This document shows, piece after piece, positions 34,100 through 42,742 of a stretch of DNA of 64,000 nt. Origin of the DNA: Beduinella massiliensis. Its GTDB lineage: Bacteria; Bacillota; Clostridia; Christensenellales; Aristaeellaceae. The first letter of the stretch is position 1. Each line of letters begins with the position of its first letter. The notes under the pieces were generated by a model, which saw only the letters and a list, made by a program, of their open reading frames with translations, had not been told where the DNA came from and did not search any database. The position numbers were made by a program, and so were the translations under genes. Location: positions 3,731,894 through 3,795,893 of the forward strand of contig NZ_LT963430.1 of the NCBI RefSeq assembly GCF_900199405.1, given 5' to 3'.

Positions 34100-34126
34100 G
34101 GGGCCGCAGCCGCGGCCCCGTTTTTT
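34100..34126 (+). terminator. Terminator of the SH3b transcript
   Basis: GGGGCCGC (34100-34107) pairs with GCGGCCCC (34112-34119) around a four-base loop, followed by G and six T residues. Confidence 0.88.
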
Positions 34127-34179
34127 CGTTTTGCTGATCACCGCCTCTTTCTTCTTTTTTCTTCCAATCGCCGTTTTGT

Positions 34180-34208
34180 TTGACAGGTTCTTTGCAAATG
34201 GATACAAT
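34180..34208 (+). promoter_or_regulatory. Promoter of the ATP-grasp/PflX/kinase/epimerase operon
   Basis: TTGACA (34180-34185), a 17-base spacer and TACAAT (34203-34208), 41 bases before the first start codon. Confidence 0.87.
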
Positions 34209-34249
34209 AAAGGTGAAAATGCGGAAAAAGGATTGAAGGGGCGAAAGCC

Positions 34250-35254
34250 ATGAGCAAAATCAGCTATATGGTAAAGCGCGCGGCGCGTATGGATTACGGC
34301 GCAATGATGAAGACCGCGCGGATGCTGCACGAGAAGACCGGCAAGCCGACCTGGTGGCTCCTCGCGGACATGATGCAATGCGCCGTCCGCTACAACGCGG
34401 GCTACATCGACTATAAAATCGCGGAAATGTACCGTCTGACGCCCGCACAGCGCAGGACGCAGATCACGCGCGGCATCTCCAACAGCATCGTCGCGCGCAT
34501 GAACGACAAGGAGTTCTGGCACTACTTCGACAACAAGAACGAGTTCAACACGCTCTTCGCGGATCAGGTGAAGCGTGCCTGGCTCAATTTTCGGGATGCG
34601 ACGCCCGAACAGTTCCGAGAGTTCGTCAAGGGCAAGGGCCCGCTCATCTGCAAGCCGCTGGACGGTTCCAGCGGTCAGGGCATCCTCAAGGTCACGCCCG
34701 AGCAGATGCAGCGTCCCGACGCGCTGTACCTAAGCCTCAAGGACGCGGGCATCGGCATCGTGGAGGAATGCGTCGTGCAGCATCCCGACCTCGCCGCGCT
34801 GTGCCCCACCTCCGTCAACACCCTGCGCATCGCGACGCTCCTGGGCGATAAAAAACAGGGCGTCGTCTACGCCTACATCCGCATCGGCAACGGCAAGGTC
34901 ATGGACAACGTCGACTGCGGCGGCATGGCCGCTCCCATCGACCTGAACACCGGCGTCATCCGGGCCGTGGGCGCAAACAAGTCGGGGGAAGCCTACGAAT
35001 TTCACCCCATGACCGGCAAGCGCATCCCGGGAACCGCCATTCCTTATTGGAAGGAGGCGGTCAAGATGTGCCTGGACGCCTCGCGCGTCGTGCCGCAGGT
35101 GCGCTTCGTCGCGTGGGACGTAGCGATCACCCCGACAGGCCCCGTGTTCATCGAAGGCAATTCCTTCCCCAGCCACGCCATTCCGCAGTTTGCCGCGCAC
35201 TTCCCGGACGGCATCGGCATCCTGCCCCGCTTTGAGGAGTTCATCGACCTATGA
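34250..35254 (+). CDS. Sugar-transfer-associated ATP-grasp family protein
   Basis: A 334-residue ATP-grasp protein. CKPLDGSSGQGILKV is the ATP-binding loop, IVEECVVQHPDLAAL lies at the hinge, and FVAWDVAITPTGPVFIEGNSFPS is the Mg2+-binding end with Asp, Glu and Asn typical of PF14397. Members are linked to polysaccharide or sugar-transfer loci and would ligate a carboxylate to an amine or similar, but none is well characterised. The ATG at 34250 has GAAGGGG upstream. Its TGA overlaps the next ATG (35251-35254). It is first in a four-gene operon with a PflX-like radical SAM protein, a kinase-like protein and an aldose epimerase. Confidence 0.85.
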   Translation: MSKISYMVKRAARMDYGAMMKTARMLHEKTGKPTWWLLADMMQCAVRYNAGYIDYKIAEMYRLTPAQRRTQITRGISNSIVARMNDKEFWHYFDNKNEFNTLFADQVKRAWLNFRDATPEQFREFVKGKGPLICKPLDGSSGQGILKVTPEQMQRPDALYLSLKDAGIGIVEECVVQHPDLAALCPTSVNTLRIATLLGDKKQGVVYAYIRIGNGKVMDNVDCGGMAAPIDLNTGVIRAVGANKSGEAYEFHPMTGKRIPGTAIPYWKEAVKMCLDASRVVPQVRFVAWDVAITPTGPVFIEGNSFPSHAIPQFAAHFPDGIGILPRFEEFIDL

Positions 35255-36129
35255 TCTGTGACATCTGCCCACGCCGCTGCCATGCGGAGCGCACGGATAC
35301 TTCCGGCGCGGGCCGCTGCCGCATGGCGCTCACCCCCCGCATCGCCCGCGCGGCGCTGCACGTCTGGGAGGAGCCCTGCATCAGCGGCACGCGCGGCAGC
35401 GGCGCCGTCTTCTTTTCCGGGTGCAATCTCGGCTGCGTCTTTTGCCAGAACTTCTCCATCAGCCACGGCGGCGAAGGGGTTGACGTTTCACCCGAGCGCC
35501 TGGCGGGCATCTTTCGTGAACTGGAGGCGCTGGGCGCGCACAACATCAACCTCGTCAACCCGACGCACTTCGTCCCCGCCATTTTAAAAGCCCTTTCCCT
35601 TTACAGGCCGCATCTGCCCATCGTGTACAACTGCGGCGGGTATGAGTCCGTCCAGACCCTCCGCTCGCTCGAGGGGATCGTAGACGTCTATCTGCCCGAC
35701 TTCAAGTACATCGACGCGGACGCCGCCCGCGTCTATTCGGACGCCGCGGACTATCCCTCGGTGTGCCAGGCGGCCCTCGTGGAGATGTGCCGCCAGACAG
35801 GCCTGCCCATTTACGACGATTCCGGTCTGATGACGCGCGGAACGCTCGTGCGCCATCTCGTGCTGCCCGGGCTCGCCGGGCACTCCATGCGCGTGCTCAA
35901 CTGGATCGAGGAAAATCTGCCCAAGGGTACGCCGGTCAGCCTGATGGGCCAGTACACGCCCTGCGGCGAGGCGGAAAAGTATCCCGGCATGAACCGCAGG
36001 CTGAAGAAGCGCGAATACGCCAGCGTTCTGGCGCACATGCGGGCCATCGGCCTTACGGAAGGGTACGCTCAGGAAATCGCCGCCGCAGACAGGGCGTTCA
36101 TCCCCGCCTTCGACGGCACGGGCGTATGA
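35251..36129 (+). CDS. PflX-like radical SAM protein (COG1313 type)
   Basis: A 292-residue radical SAM enzyme. SGCNLGCVFCQN carries the CxxxCxxC cluster (Cys58, Cys62, Cys65). An N-terminal CDICPRRC, the block ISGTRGSGAVFFSG, LGAHNINLVNPTHF and LRHLVLPG-like RHLVLPG and SLMGQYTP are distinctive of the PflX/COG1313 group. These resemble pyruvate formate-lyase activases, but no formate-lyase partner is known and the reaction is unproved. The gene overlaps the ATP-grasp gene by four bases, so the two proteins are made together. No glycyl-radical enzyme gene is in the window. Confidence 0.9.
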   Translation: MICDICPRRCHAERTDTSGAGRCRMALTPRIARAALHVWEEPCISGTRGSGAVFFSGCNLGCVFCQNFSISHGGEGVDVSPERLAGIFRELEALGAHNINLVNPTHFVPAILKALSLYRPHLPIVYNCGGYESVQTLRSLEGIVDVYLPDFKYIDADAARVYSDAADYPSVCQAALVEMCRQTGLPIYDDSGLMTRGTLVRHLVLPGLAGHSMRVLNWIEENLPKGTPVSLMGQYTPCGEAEKYPGMNRRLKKREYASVLAHMRAIGLTEGYAQEIAAADRAFIPAFDGTGV

Positions 36130-36154
36130 ATCCGTACACCTGAAAGGACGACAC

Positions 36155-37159
36155 ATGTTCAGCAAAAAGAAGCGCGATCCCGCGTACGTCTCCCGGCTTG
36201 AAGCCTTTCTCGCGGAGCGTTACGCGCTGCCCGCCTGCCGCGTGACGCCCTGTGACCGCGGTTTCTACGGCGAAACCTGGCGCGCCGAAAGCCAGGGGCG
36301 GTCTTATTTCGTCAAGGTCGTCTGCTATCGTCTGCACATGAGCGACTACATGGAGAGCTTCCGCGTGATCGAATACCTGCGTGCGCGGGGGATTACGCAC
36401 ATCAGCGAACCCGTTTGGGACGCGCAGGGGCACGCGTTTAACCTCTTTGAGGATGGCGTGCTCGCGGTCTTCGCGTTTGTCGAGGGCGTGCACACCGAGG
36501 ACTACCCGCTGGAGCCACTCTTTGCCCTGCTCGCGAGGCAATACCAAGTGGACGCAGGCGAGCTCTCGCCTATCCGCACGGAAAGCTTTTCCTGCGGCAC
36601 GCTTCGCGACTTCCGGCGCGAGGCCGAGCGGCTCGCCCACAGCGAAATTCCCGAGTCCGCGAAGATGCTGGACCTGCTTATCCGCCGTCGGGACGATCTC
36701 GCGCACACCGCCGCCTTTCTTCGCCGCGCCGCCGCCCTCTGCCGGGGAAATAAGGACGCCTTTTGCATCACCAGCGGCGACGTGGGCGGCAACGTCATCG
36801 TACGCGAGGGAAAGATGACGATCATCGACTGGGACAGCCTGATGCTCGCCCCGCCGGAGCGCGACCTGTGGTTTTACATGTGGTCGGATGAACAGATCGA
36901 ACTGATCGACCGCGTGCTCGAGGAAAACAGCTTTCCTTATACGCTTCGCCCGGAACGGTACGCTTTTTATGCCTGTTCGCAGCATTTCTTTTATATGACG
37001 GAGTACATCGAGGCCTTTTTCGATTTCCCTGACGCGCGGGGGGAAGCCCTCGCCCTGTTCGCATCCTATCTCGCGGATACCATGGTGCCGCGCGCGCTGC
37101 AAAAGGCGGAAGCGCTGCTGAACGCCGCCCCCAAAACGGAAGACAACAAAAAGGAGTGA
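36155..37159 (+). CDS. APH/CotS-like phosphotransferase with altered catalytic loop
   Basis: A 334-residue protein of the aminoglycoside phosphotransferase fold. Lys54 in YFVKVV would bind ATP phosphate. The catalytic loop reads ITSGDVGGNVIV, with Asp209 and Asn213 kept but Ser at the position where HGD-type enzymes have His. IIDWDS (223-228) supplies the metal-binding Asp. CotS-like members occur widely in spore-forming Clostridia and their substrates (sugars, choline or others) are mostly unknown. It lies 25 bases after the radical SAM gene and ends in the ribosome site of the epimerase gene, so it is an operon member. Confidence 0.82.
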   Translation: MFSKKKRDPAYVSRLEAFLAERYALPACRVTPCDRGFYGETWRAESQGRSYFVKVVCYRLHMSDYMESFRVIEYLRARGITHISEPVWDAQGHAFNLFEDGVLAVFAFVEGVHTEDYPLEPLFALLARQYQVDAGELSPIRTESFSCGTLRDFRREAERLAHSEIPESAKMLDLLIRRRDDLAHTAAFLRRAAALCRGNKDAFCITSGDVGGNVIVREGKMTIIDWDSLMLAPPERDLWFYMWSDEQIELIDRVLEENSFPYTLRPERYAFYACSQHFFYMTEYIEAFFDFPDARGEALALFASYLADTMVPRALQKAEALLNAAPKTEDNKKE

Positions 37160-37164
37160 TCGCC

Positions 37165-38124
37165 ATGTTTACGGTATCTCAGGGGCACGAGCTCACCCAC
37201 CACCTGCCCATCTGGACGCTCGAAGGCGCCGGGCACGTCGTCAAGCTGCTGCCCGAGGCGGGCTTCAACCTCTATTACTGGACTTACGACGGCGGCGAAA
37301 TGCTCATGGAGCCCACCGACATCCGCGAATACGGCAGCAAGTACGGCATCCCGCTGCTGTTCCCGACCCCCAACCGCATCCGCGACGCGCGCTACACCTG
37401 GAAGGATCGGGAAATCCATCAGGTTAAGCGCGGCGTGGAGGTGCAGCGCCATGGCCTGGTGATGACAGAGCCCTGGGACGTGCGCTGCGAAGCGAGGGAA
37501 GACTGTGCAGTGGCTGTCGGAACGATTTCCATCTACGAGGGCAGTCCGCTGTTTGAGGGCTACCCCTTCCCCTGCCGCCTGACAGTCACCTACACGCTGC
37601 GGGCAGACGGGCTGCACCTTTCCGTGCGGGTAGAAAATCTGGGCGGCGAGGAGATGCCCTTTGGTTTCGCCATCCATCCTTACTTCTCCAAGCGCGGGGA
37701 CGCACGCAAAGCCTTTCTCACAGCGCCCGTACACCGCGTGTACGAGACGGACGAAAACCTGCTGCCCAGCGGCGTCCTCACCGACGTGTCCGGTTCGGAC
37801 AAGGACATTTCGGACGGACTGCACAGCGTCGAAAGCCTCTATCTGGACAACGTCTTCCGGGGCATGACGCAAGACCTGTGCGCGCAGGTCGTATACGAGG
37901 GCGTGCATCCGCAGCGCGTCACGCTTCGCGGTGGGGACGCCTTCCGCAACCTCGTCGTCTTTACCCCGCACGACCGGCCCGGCTTCTGTCTGGAGCATCA
38001 GACCTGCGCCACGGACTTCATCAATCTGTACGGCAAGGGCCTGATCGACGAATCCTCCATCCTGATTCTGCCCGCCGGGCAGACGTTTGAAAGCTTCGTC
38101 GACCTCACCGTGGAAAACCTGTAA
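37165..38124 (+). CDS. Aldose 1-epimerase family protein
   Basis: A 319-residue beta-sandwich protein of the galactose mutarotase family. GFAIHPYFSKRG holds the conserved His that acts as general acid, and a C-terminal CLEHQTCATDF segment holds the likely base Glu. LLFPTPNRIRDARY matches the substrate-site Asn/Arg block. It would interconvert alpha and beta anomers of a hexose or a derivative. The ATG at 37165 lies eight bases after AAGGAG. A GTG at 37156 overlaps that site and was rejected. It is the last gene of the operon and is followed by a strong terminator. Confidence 0.9.
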   Translation: MFTVSQGHELTHHLPIWTLEGAGHVVKLLPEAGFNLYYWTYDGGEMLMEPTDIREYGSKYGIPLLFPTPNRIRDARYTWKDREIHQVKRGVEVQRHGLVMTEPWDVRCEAREDCAVAVGTISIYEGSPLFEGYPFPCRLTVTYTLRADGLHLSVRVENLGGEEMPFGFAIHPYFSKRGDARKAFLTAPVHRVYETDENLLPSGVLTDVSGSDKDISDGLHSVESLYLDNVFRGMTQDLCAQVVYEGVHPQRVTLRGGDAFRNLVVFTPHDRPGFCLEHQTCATDFINLYGKGLIDESSILILPAGQTFESFVDLTVENL

Positions 38125-38140
38125 GAAAAACGACGCATTG

Positions 38141-38173
38141 GGCCGCCGCACGAAAAACGTGCGGCGGCCTTTT
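38141..38173 (+). terminator. Terminator of the ATP-grasp operon
   Basis: GGCCGCCGCACG (38141-38152) pairs with CGTGCGGCGGCC (38158-38169), followed by TTTT. Confidence 0.92.
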
Positions 38174-38301
38174 GATTCATCTCAGCAACATCCTGATTCA
38201 AGAGCCATAGATTTGAATATTTTCTGAAAGTAGCGCGGAACTCTTGACGGATGGCGTTCCCTCAAGGAAAGCTTTTTTCCCTGTGCACGCTTTGCTGGGG
38301 A

Positions 38302-38330
38302 TTGACAACCCACGCCGTGACCGGTATAGT
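38302..38330 (+). promoter_or_regulatory. Promoter of the glycerate kinase gene
   Basis: TTGACA (38302-38307), a 17-base spacer and TATAGT (38325-38330), 36 bases before the start codon. Nothing else was recognised in 38174-38301. Confidence 0.88.
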
Positions 38331-38366
38331 GGGGGCAGCTTTATTTTCTTGAAATGAGGGGATCAC

Positions 38367-39617
38367 ATGTGCACACAAATGGTAGGGGAAATGCGGACAA
38401 TCTTCCGGGAAAGCATCGACGCCGTGCTGCCCGAAGCGGCTGTGCGCGATGCGCTTTGCGCGCATCCGGTGAGCGGTGCTGTGACGCTGGTCGCCATCGG
38501 CAAGGCGGCGTGGCGCATGGCCGCAGCCGCCTATGAAATGCTGGGCGAGCGTGTAGCGCGCGGCCTCGTCGTCACGAAGTACGGCCACAGCATGGGCCCT
38601 ATCGGCCCGCTCGAAATCATCGAGGCCGGTCACCCGGTTCCCGACGAAAACAGCGTGCGCGGCGGGCAGCGCGCGCTCGAACTCGCCGACGCGGCGGGCA
38701 CGCAGGACGTCGTGCTGCTGCTCGTCTCGGGCGGCGGATCGGCGCTCTTTGAATCTCCGCTTGAGGGGGTGACCCTCGGCGACCTCGCGGATATAACGCG
38801 CAGGCTGCTCGCCTGCGGGGCGGATATCGGACAGATCAACACCGTGCGCAAGCATCTGTCCGGCGTAAAAGGCGGCCGCTTCGCGCAGCGGTGCGCCCCT
38901 GCGCGCGTGATGAGCATCGTGCTCAGCGACGTGCTGGGCGATTCGCTGAGCGCCATCGCCTCCGGCCCCGCTTACCCGGATACCACCACCAGTGAAGAAG
39001 CCATGGCGATCGTAAATCGGTATCAAATTCCGCTGAGCGACGGTATGCGGCGCGCGCTCGAGGGCGAAACGCCCAAACAGCTTGCCAACGTCACCAGCGT
39101 AATCACCGGCAGCGTGCGCAGGCTCTGCGAGGCGGCATCCGAATCCTGCCTCCGTCTGGGCTATGTTCCCCACGTGCTCACCACGACCATGGCCTGCGAA
39201 GCGCGCGAAGCCGGCAGCCTGATCGCCTCTATGGCGCGCGAGATACGCGAGGGGAATTCCTGTTTTCAGCCCCCCTGCGCACTGATATTAGGCGGCGAAA
39301 CCGTCGTGCACCTGCGCGGCGACGGCCTCGGCGGGCGCAATCAGGAGCTCGCGGCCGCCGCAGGCCTTTGCATCGACGGGCTTTCGGGCGTATGCGTGGG
39401 TTCCTTGGGCTCCGACGGCACCGACGGACCGACGGACGCCGCGGGCGGCATCGTCACGGGCGATTGGGCCGCGCGCTGTCGGGAAAAGGGGCTTTCCATC
39501 GAGGCGTATCTCGACGAAAACGATACCTACTCTCTGCTCGATGCGACGGACGCGCTGCTCGTGACGGGGCCTACGGGCACCAACGTGAACGACGTGGCCA
39601 TCGCGCTGATCCGCTGA
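38367..39617 (+). CDS. Glycerate 2-kinase (GckA/MOFRL family)
   Basis: A 416-residue kinase of the MOFRL family, which phosphorylates D-glycerate to 2-phosphoglycerate. Visible blocks are VAIGKAAWRMA, VLLLVSGGGSALFESP, INTVRKHLSGVKGGRFA, SDVLGDSLSAIASGPAYPDTTT and GDGLGGRNQELAAAAG, then GSDGTDGPTDAAGG and the end TGTNVNDVAIALIR. These match the family along its whole length. The ATG at 38367 has GAGGGG upstream. The enzyme feeds glyoxylate, serine or sugar-acid breakdown products into glycolysis. A small tyrosine phosphatase gene follows 47 bases later and is probably in the same transcript. Confidence 0.93.
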   Translation: MCTQMVGEMRTIFRESIDAVLPEAAVRDALCAHPVSGAVTLVAIGKAAWRMAAAAYEMLGERVARGLVVTKYGHSMGPIGPLEIIEAGHPVPDENSVRGGQRALELADAAGTQDVVLLLVSGGGSALFESPLEGVTLGDLADITRRLLACGADIGQINTVRKHLSGVKGGRFAQRCAPARVMSIVLSDVLGDSLSAIASGPAYPDTTTSEEAMAIVNRYQIPLSDGMRRALEGETPKQLANVTSVITGSVRRLCEAASESCLRLGYVPHVLTTTMACEAREAGSLIASMAREIREGNSCFQPPCALILGGETVVHLRGDGLGGRNQELAAAAGLCIDGLSGVCVGSLGSDGTDGPTDAAGGIVTGDWAARCREKGLSIEAYLDENDTYSLLDATDALLVTGPTGTNVNDVAIALIR

Positions 39618-39664
39618 ACGCCTATCCACCCGAAAAAATCACCGGAAGAAAAGGGCTGTTTTGA

Positions 39665-40123
39665 ATGACCCGCATCCTGTTCGTCTGCCACGGCAATATC
39701 TGCCGCTCGCCGATGGCGGAATTTATCCTGAAAGATAAGGTCGCCGCGTGCGGTCTCGAGGATTGTTTCACCATCGCCTCCGCAGCAACCAGCCGCGAGG
39801 AGATCGGAAATCCCGTCTATCCGCCTGCGCGGCGAGAGCTCGCCCGCCACGGCATTTCCTGCGCAGGCAAGCGCGCGGTGCAGGTTCGTCCTGCCGACTA
39901 CGGCGCTTATGACCTGCTGATCGTGATGGATGGGCAAAATCTGCGAAACCTCCTTCGCATCACCGGCGACGATCGCGACGGGAAAATCCATCGTCTGATG
40001 GACTTTACGACGCGCCCCGGCGACGTCGCCGATCCCTGGTATACGGACGACTTTGAAACCTGTTACCGCGACATTGCGGAGGGCTGCGAGGGGCTGCTGC
40101 GGCAGATTGGCAATAAAAAATGA
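39665..40123 (+). CDS. Low-molecular-weight protein-tyrosine phosphatase
   Basis: A 152-residue phosphatase of normal length. The P-loop CHGNICRSPMAE has nucleophile Cys8 and Arg14, and DPWYTDDFETCY carries the general-acid Asp. Such enzymes remove phosphate from tyrosine kinases that control capsule or exopolysaccharide synthesis, or from phosphoarginine proteins. YwlE-type arginine phosphatases have Thr at P-loop position C+3, here the third residue after Cys8 is Asn, so tyrosine phosphatase is preferred. No bacterial tyrosine kinase is in the window. It ends at an intrinsic terminator, after which insertion sequences begin. Confidence 0.9.
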   Translation: MTRILFVCHGNICRSPMAEFILKDKVAACGLEDCFTIASAATSREEIGNPVYPPARRELARHGISCAGKRAVQVRPADYGAYDLLIVMDGQNLRNLLRITGDDRDGKIHRLMDFTTRPGDVADPWYTDDFETCYRDIAEGCEGLLRQIGNKK

Positions 40124-40137
40124 CGTGACGGTATAAT

Positions 40138-40184
40138 AAGGCGGTGTTGCAGATTAAAAAAATCTGCAGCACCGCCTTTGTTGT
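40138..40184 (+). terminator. Terminator after the phosphatase gene
   Basis: AAGGCGGTG-TGCAGATT (40138-40155) pairs with AATCTGCA-CACCGCCTT (40161-40178), followed by TTGTTGT. It may also mark the outer end of the IS1182 remnant. A second hairpin (AAACAGACG at 40234-40242 with CGTCTGTTT at 40267-40275, then T residues) lies nearer the transposase fragment. Confidence 0.8.
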
Positions 40185-40305
40185 ACTCTTTTATGGCCAC
40201 AACGCAGCCAATTTCAGCAAATAATCGAACAGCAAACAGACGTCCAACACAATCGTGTTTTTAGGGCGTCTGTTTTTTATGAGTAAAAACAGTTTTTCTG
40301 GGAAA

Positions 40306-41445
40306 TCAGAATTTCAGCAGCGCTTTGGGACGCAGAAGATGCGTTTTCTGCCTTTGGGCGTTGCATTTGGAAATGTGCTTACGGATGTTCTGTGAGAGGG
40401 CAAGAAGGCATAACTCCGTCATCACCTTGATATGACCACCGGTCAAAAAGCGCTTGAAATTGCGGTTATGCTTGAGTTGACCAAAGCTGCCTTCTGCCTG
40501 AATGGAGCGGTTCACTCGAAGCAGTTTTCCTTCCTCAGATGTGATTCGTTCCAGTGAAGCTTTGCGCAGATGTTCCATTTCCCAGCAGACAACCAGTTCT
40601 TTTTGCTTTTCGGGATCCTTGGCTTTACAGCATGCCGCACGATGTGGACACGCACAGCAATCCTCACAGCGATAATGCGCCAATTCTTTCCGGGAACCGT
40701 CTTTTTCCTTTTCGGTTGTTGTCGAAATCCGCACCAGCATCCTTCCGGCTTTGCACAGGAAATAGTCCCCCGGTTCGTAATATGCCATGTTCTCTCTGCG
40801 TCCGATCTGCGCCTTGAACTTTTTCTCTTTTATGGCTTCGTAGTTATTGGGCTTGATGTACGCCAGCTGCTTGTTCCCTGCCAGATGCCGGTAGTTGAGC
40901 AAGCTTTCATAACCCGAATCCAGACAGACTCTTTTGTAGATATCCTTCTGCCATTCTTCCATGGTTTTCAACAGGATGGAAAGCGTTGAATAATCCGTTC
41001 TGGCCGAAAAAACTCCGATTCCTGTGATGTATTCGCTGTTGACTGCAAACTGTACGTTGTATCCCGGCTTCAACTGCCCGTTGCGCATATGATCTTCCTT
41101 CATGTGCATGAACGTTGCATCCGGATCTGTTTTTGAAAAGCTGTTTCGCCCGTCTCCCAAGGTCTTGAGCTTTTCTTCATAATCCATCCAACGCCGAACA
41201 AGCTCTTGAACCTCGTCCCGTAAACGTACAATCGTGGGTTTATGATGTCCGCGGCCTTTCTTCACCTCGATATTCGCTTGGGCAATCTCCCGATTCAATT
41301 CATCCAAATATGCCTGTGCCTTTTTCATCGTCGTGTATCCATGTTCTTCCGTTCGGTATTTTTTCAGCTTCTCTTTGATTTTCTTCAGTTCCCGTTCTAC
41401 TCTTTTTCGCCACACGAACGTATATCGATTCGCTTTGCTCTCGAT
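40306..41445 (-). pseudogene. IS1182-family transposase, 5' part missing
   Basis: The frame codes for 379 residues of an IS1182-type transposase, beginning inside the conserved ESKANRYTFVWRK segment. It continues through TDPDATFMHMKEDHMRNGQLKPGYN, LDSGYESLLNYRHL, a cysteine-rich YRCEDCCACPHRAACCK and the end VNRSIQAEGSFGQLKHNRNFKRFL. The family is usually 450-550 residues, so about the first third, including the first catalytic Asp, is lost. The break is exactly at the terminal repeat of the IS3 element at 41446. Upstream codons read into that element, so no functional transposase can be made. The missing part is not found beyond the IS3 element. Confidence 0.9.
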
Positions 41446-41504
41446 TGGACTGTATCCAGTTGAACGGACAGGAAAATAAAAGGATATTGTAGAATTACGC
41501 AACC

Positions 41505-42356
41505 TTACGCGGCGTTGCACCTGATTTCATAGGGAGTAAGGCCGTATTTCAGGTTAATGCGTTCGAAGTTGTAGAAGTGGACATATTGTGCAACCAACTC
41601 CTCTACCTCTGCGCGAGTAGAATAATGGGCACGATAAAGGCATTCCGATTTAAGCGTTCCGAAGAAATTCTCCATAGCAGCATTGTCGTATGGACAACCG
41701 GGACTGGACATAGAGGGTTGAAAGTGATATTCTTTGCTTAGGTCGAAGTATGCTTCGGAGGTGTATTGAGACCCTTGGTCACTGTGGAGCGCGAGTCCAT
41801 CAGTGACCTTCTCTGTTATCATAGCGTCTCGGATCGTCTGAGTAACCAGCGATGCGGCCATGTCGCCACCAATGCGATAGGCCAACACCATTCGACCACA
41901 AAGGTCAATCACCGCACACATATACAGCATTCCCTGTGGTGTGGGGATATAGGTGATATCTGTTGACCAGAAACGATTGGGCCGTTGCTGTTCAAAGGCA
42001 CGCTGCAATAGGTTTGGGTATTTGTACACGTTTTGCTGATGTTGAGTATATCTTCTTTGCCGCCGAATCTGTGCAAGCAGATTGGTCTTGCGCATGACGC
42101 GCAGAAGTGCTTTAAGATTTACATTTTTTCTTTTCTTCCGCTGGATCCAGAGACGAACACGGCGGATGCCGTAGGTCTGGTTGCACTGCTGTTGACATTC
42201 CACAATCAGATCGACCAACCACTGATCTTTCGGCGTTTTTTCTTGCTTTTTACGCCAAGCATAATACCCACTTCGGGAAACTTCAAATACTTCACACATT
42301 GTGACGATAGGATAAATGTTGCGAAAACGTTCTATAACTCGATATTTCAATTTCAC
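41505..42356 (-). CDS. IS3-family transposase OrfB (DDE integrase domain)
   Basis: A 283-residue transposase. An HTH_21-like N-terminus (EVFEVSRSGYYAWRKK and CNQTYGIRRV) precedes the rve catalytic core. WSTDITYIPT holds the first Asp, LALHSDQGSQYTS the second, and NAAMENFFGTLKSE the Glu, so the DDE triad is complete. The ending FERINLKYGLTPYEIR is typical. It starts with GTG at 42356, overlapping the orfA stop by four bases, with GGAAGGAG just upstream. This favours coupled translation, while many IS3 elements use a programmed frameshift. The element looks competent for transposition. Confidence 0.95.
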   Translation of the reverse strand: MKLKYRVIERFRNIYPIVTMCEVFEVSRSGYYAWRKKQEKTPKDQWLVDLIVECQQQCNQTYGIRRVRLWIQRKKRKNVNLKALLRVMRKTNLLAQIRRQRRYTQHQQNVYKYPNLLQRAFEQQRPNRFWSTDITYIPTPQGMLYMCAVIDLCGRMVLAYRIGGDMAASLVTQTIRDAMITEKVTDGLALHSDQGSQYTSEAYFDLSKEYHFQPSMSSPGCPYDNAAMENFFGTLKSECLYRAHYSTRAEVEELVAQYVHFYNFERINLKYGLTPYEIRCNAA

Positions 42357-42655
42357 CTCCTTCCAACTTCTAACAGAAAATTTCGCAGCAGTTCCACCTG
42401 CATACGCAGTTTTACCAATTCATTATTCTGCTGGATTTCCTCGTTCTCCGGCATTTTACGCGGACGGCCTTTAGGGCGAGGTACATCGCCCTTTGCGATT
42501 AATCGTTCTCTACGGTTTTCTCGATTGACTAGTTGCTCAACCTGTTTCTTCGTTAGCCCAAGGCTGGCTCCGATTTCACGATTCGTTTCGCCCGTGATTT
42601 TCCGCTCGCGTATTGTTTCAATAAGGCCTTGTACCTTCGTGTATTTTTGCCTCAT
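42353..42655 (-). CDS. IS3-family OrfA (helix-turn-helix protein)
   Basis: A 100-residue protein with a helix-turn-helix (TNREIGASLGLTKKQVEQLV) that would bind the element ends, a basic middle (RPKGRPRKMPE) and a C-terminal leucine-rich helix (NNELVKLRMQVELLRNFLLE) for dimerisation with OrfB. The ATG at 42655 follows AGGAGG. In the family, OrfA regulates and the OrfAB product or OrfB catalyses transposition. Codon use is more AT-rich than in neighbouring genes, as expected for a recent arrival. Confidence 0.92.
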   Translation of the reverse strand: MRQKYTKVQGLIETIRERKITGETNREIGASLGLTKKQVEQLVNRENRRERLIAKGDVPRPKGRPRKMPENEEIQQNNELVKLRMQVELLRNFLLEVGRR

Positions 42656-42742
42656 ACAATAAACCTCCTGTCGTAGTTTGCTTCTTACATTCTACAACAG
42701 GAGGTCTCTTATTTCATTGTCCGTTTATCGGGATGCAGTCCA

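Larger units (their letters stand above)
41446..42742 (-). mobile_element. IS3-family insertion sequence, apparently complete
   Basis: A 1297-bp element with imperfect terminal inverted repeats: TGGACTGTATCC at 41446 and, on the reverse strand from 42742, TGGACTGCATCC. AACGGACA is also shared about 18 bases in. It carries orfA and orfB on the minus strand with a four-base overlap. The bases flanking the two ends (CTCGAT on the left, TTTTCT on the right) are not a duplication, so one flank was deleted after insertion. Confidence 0.9.
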
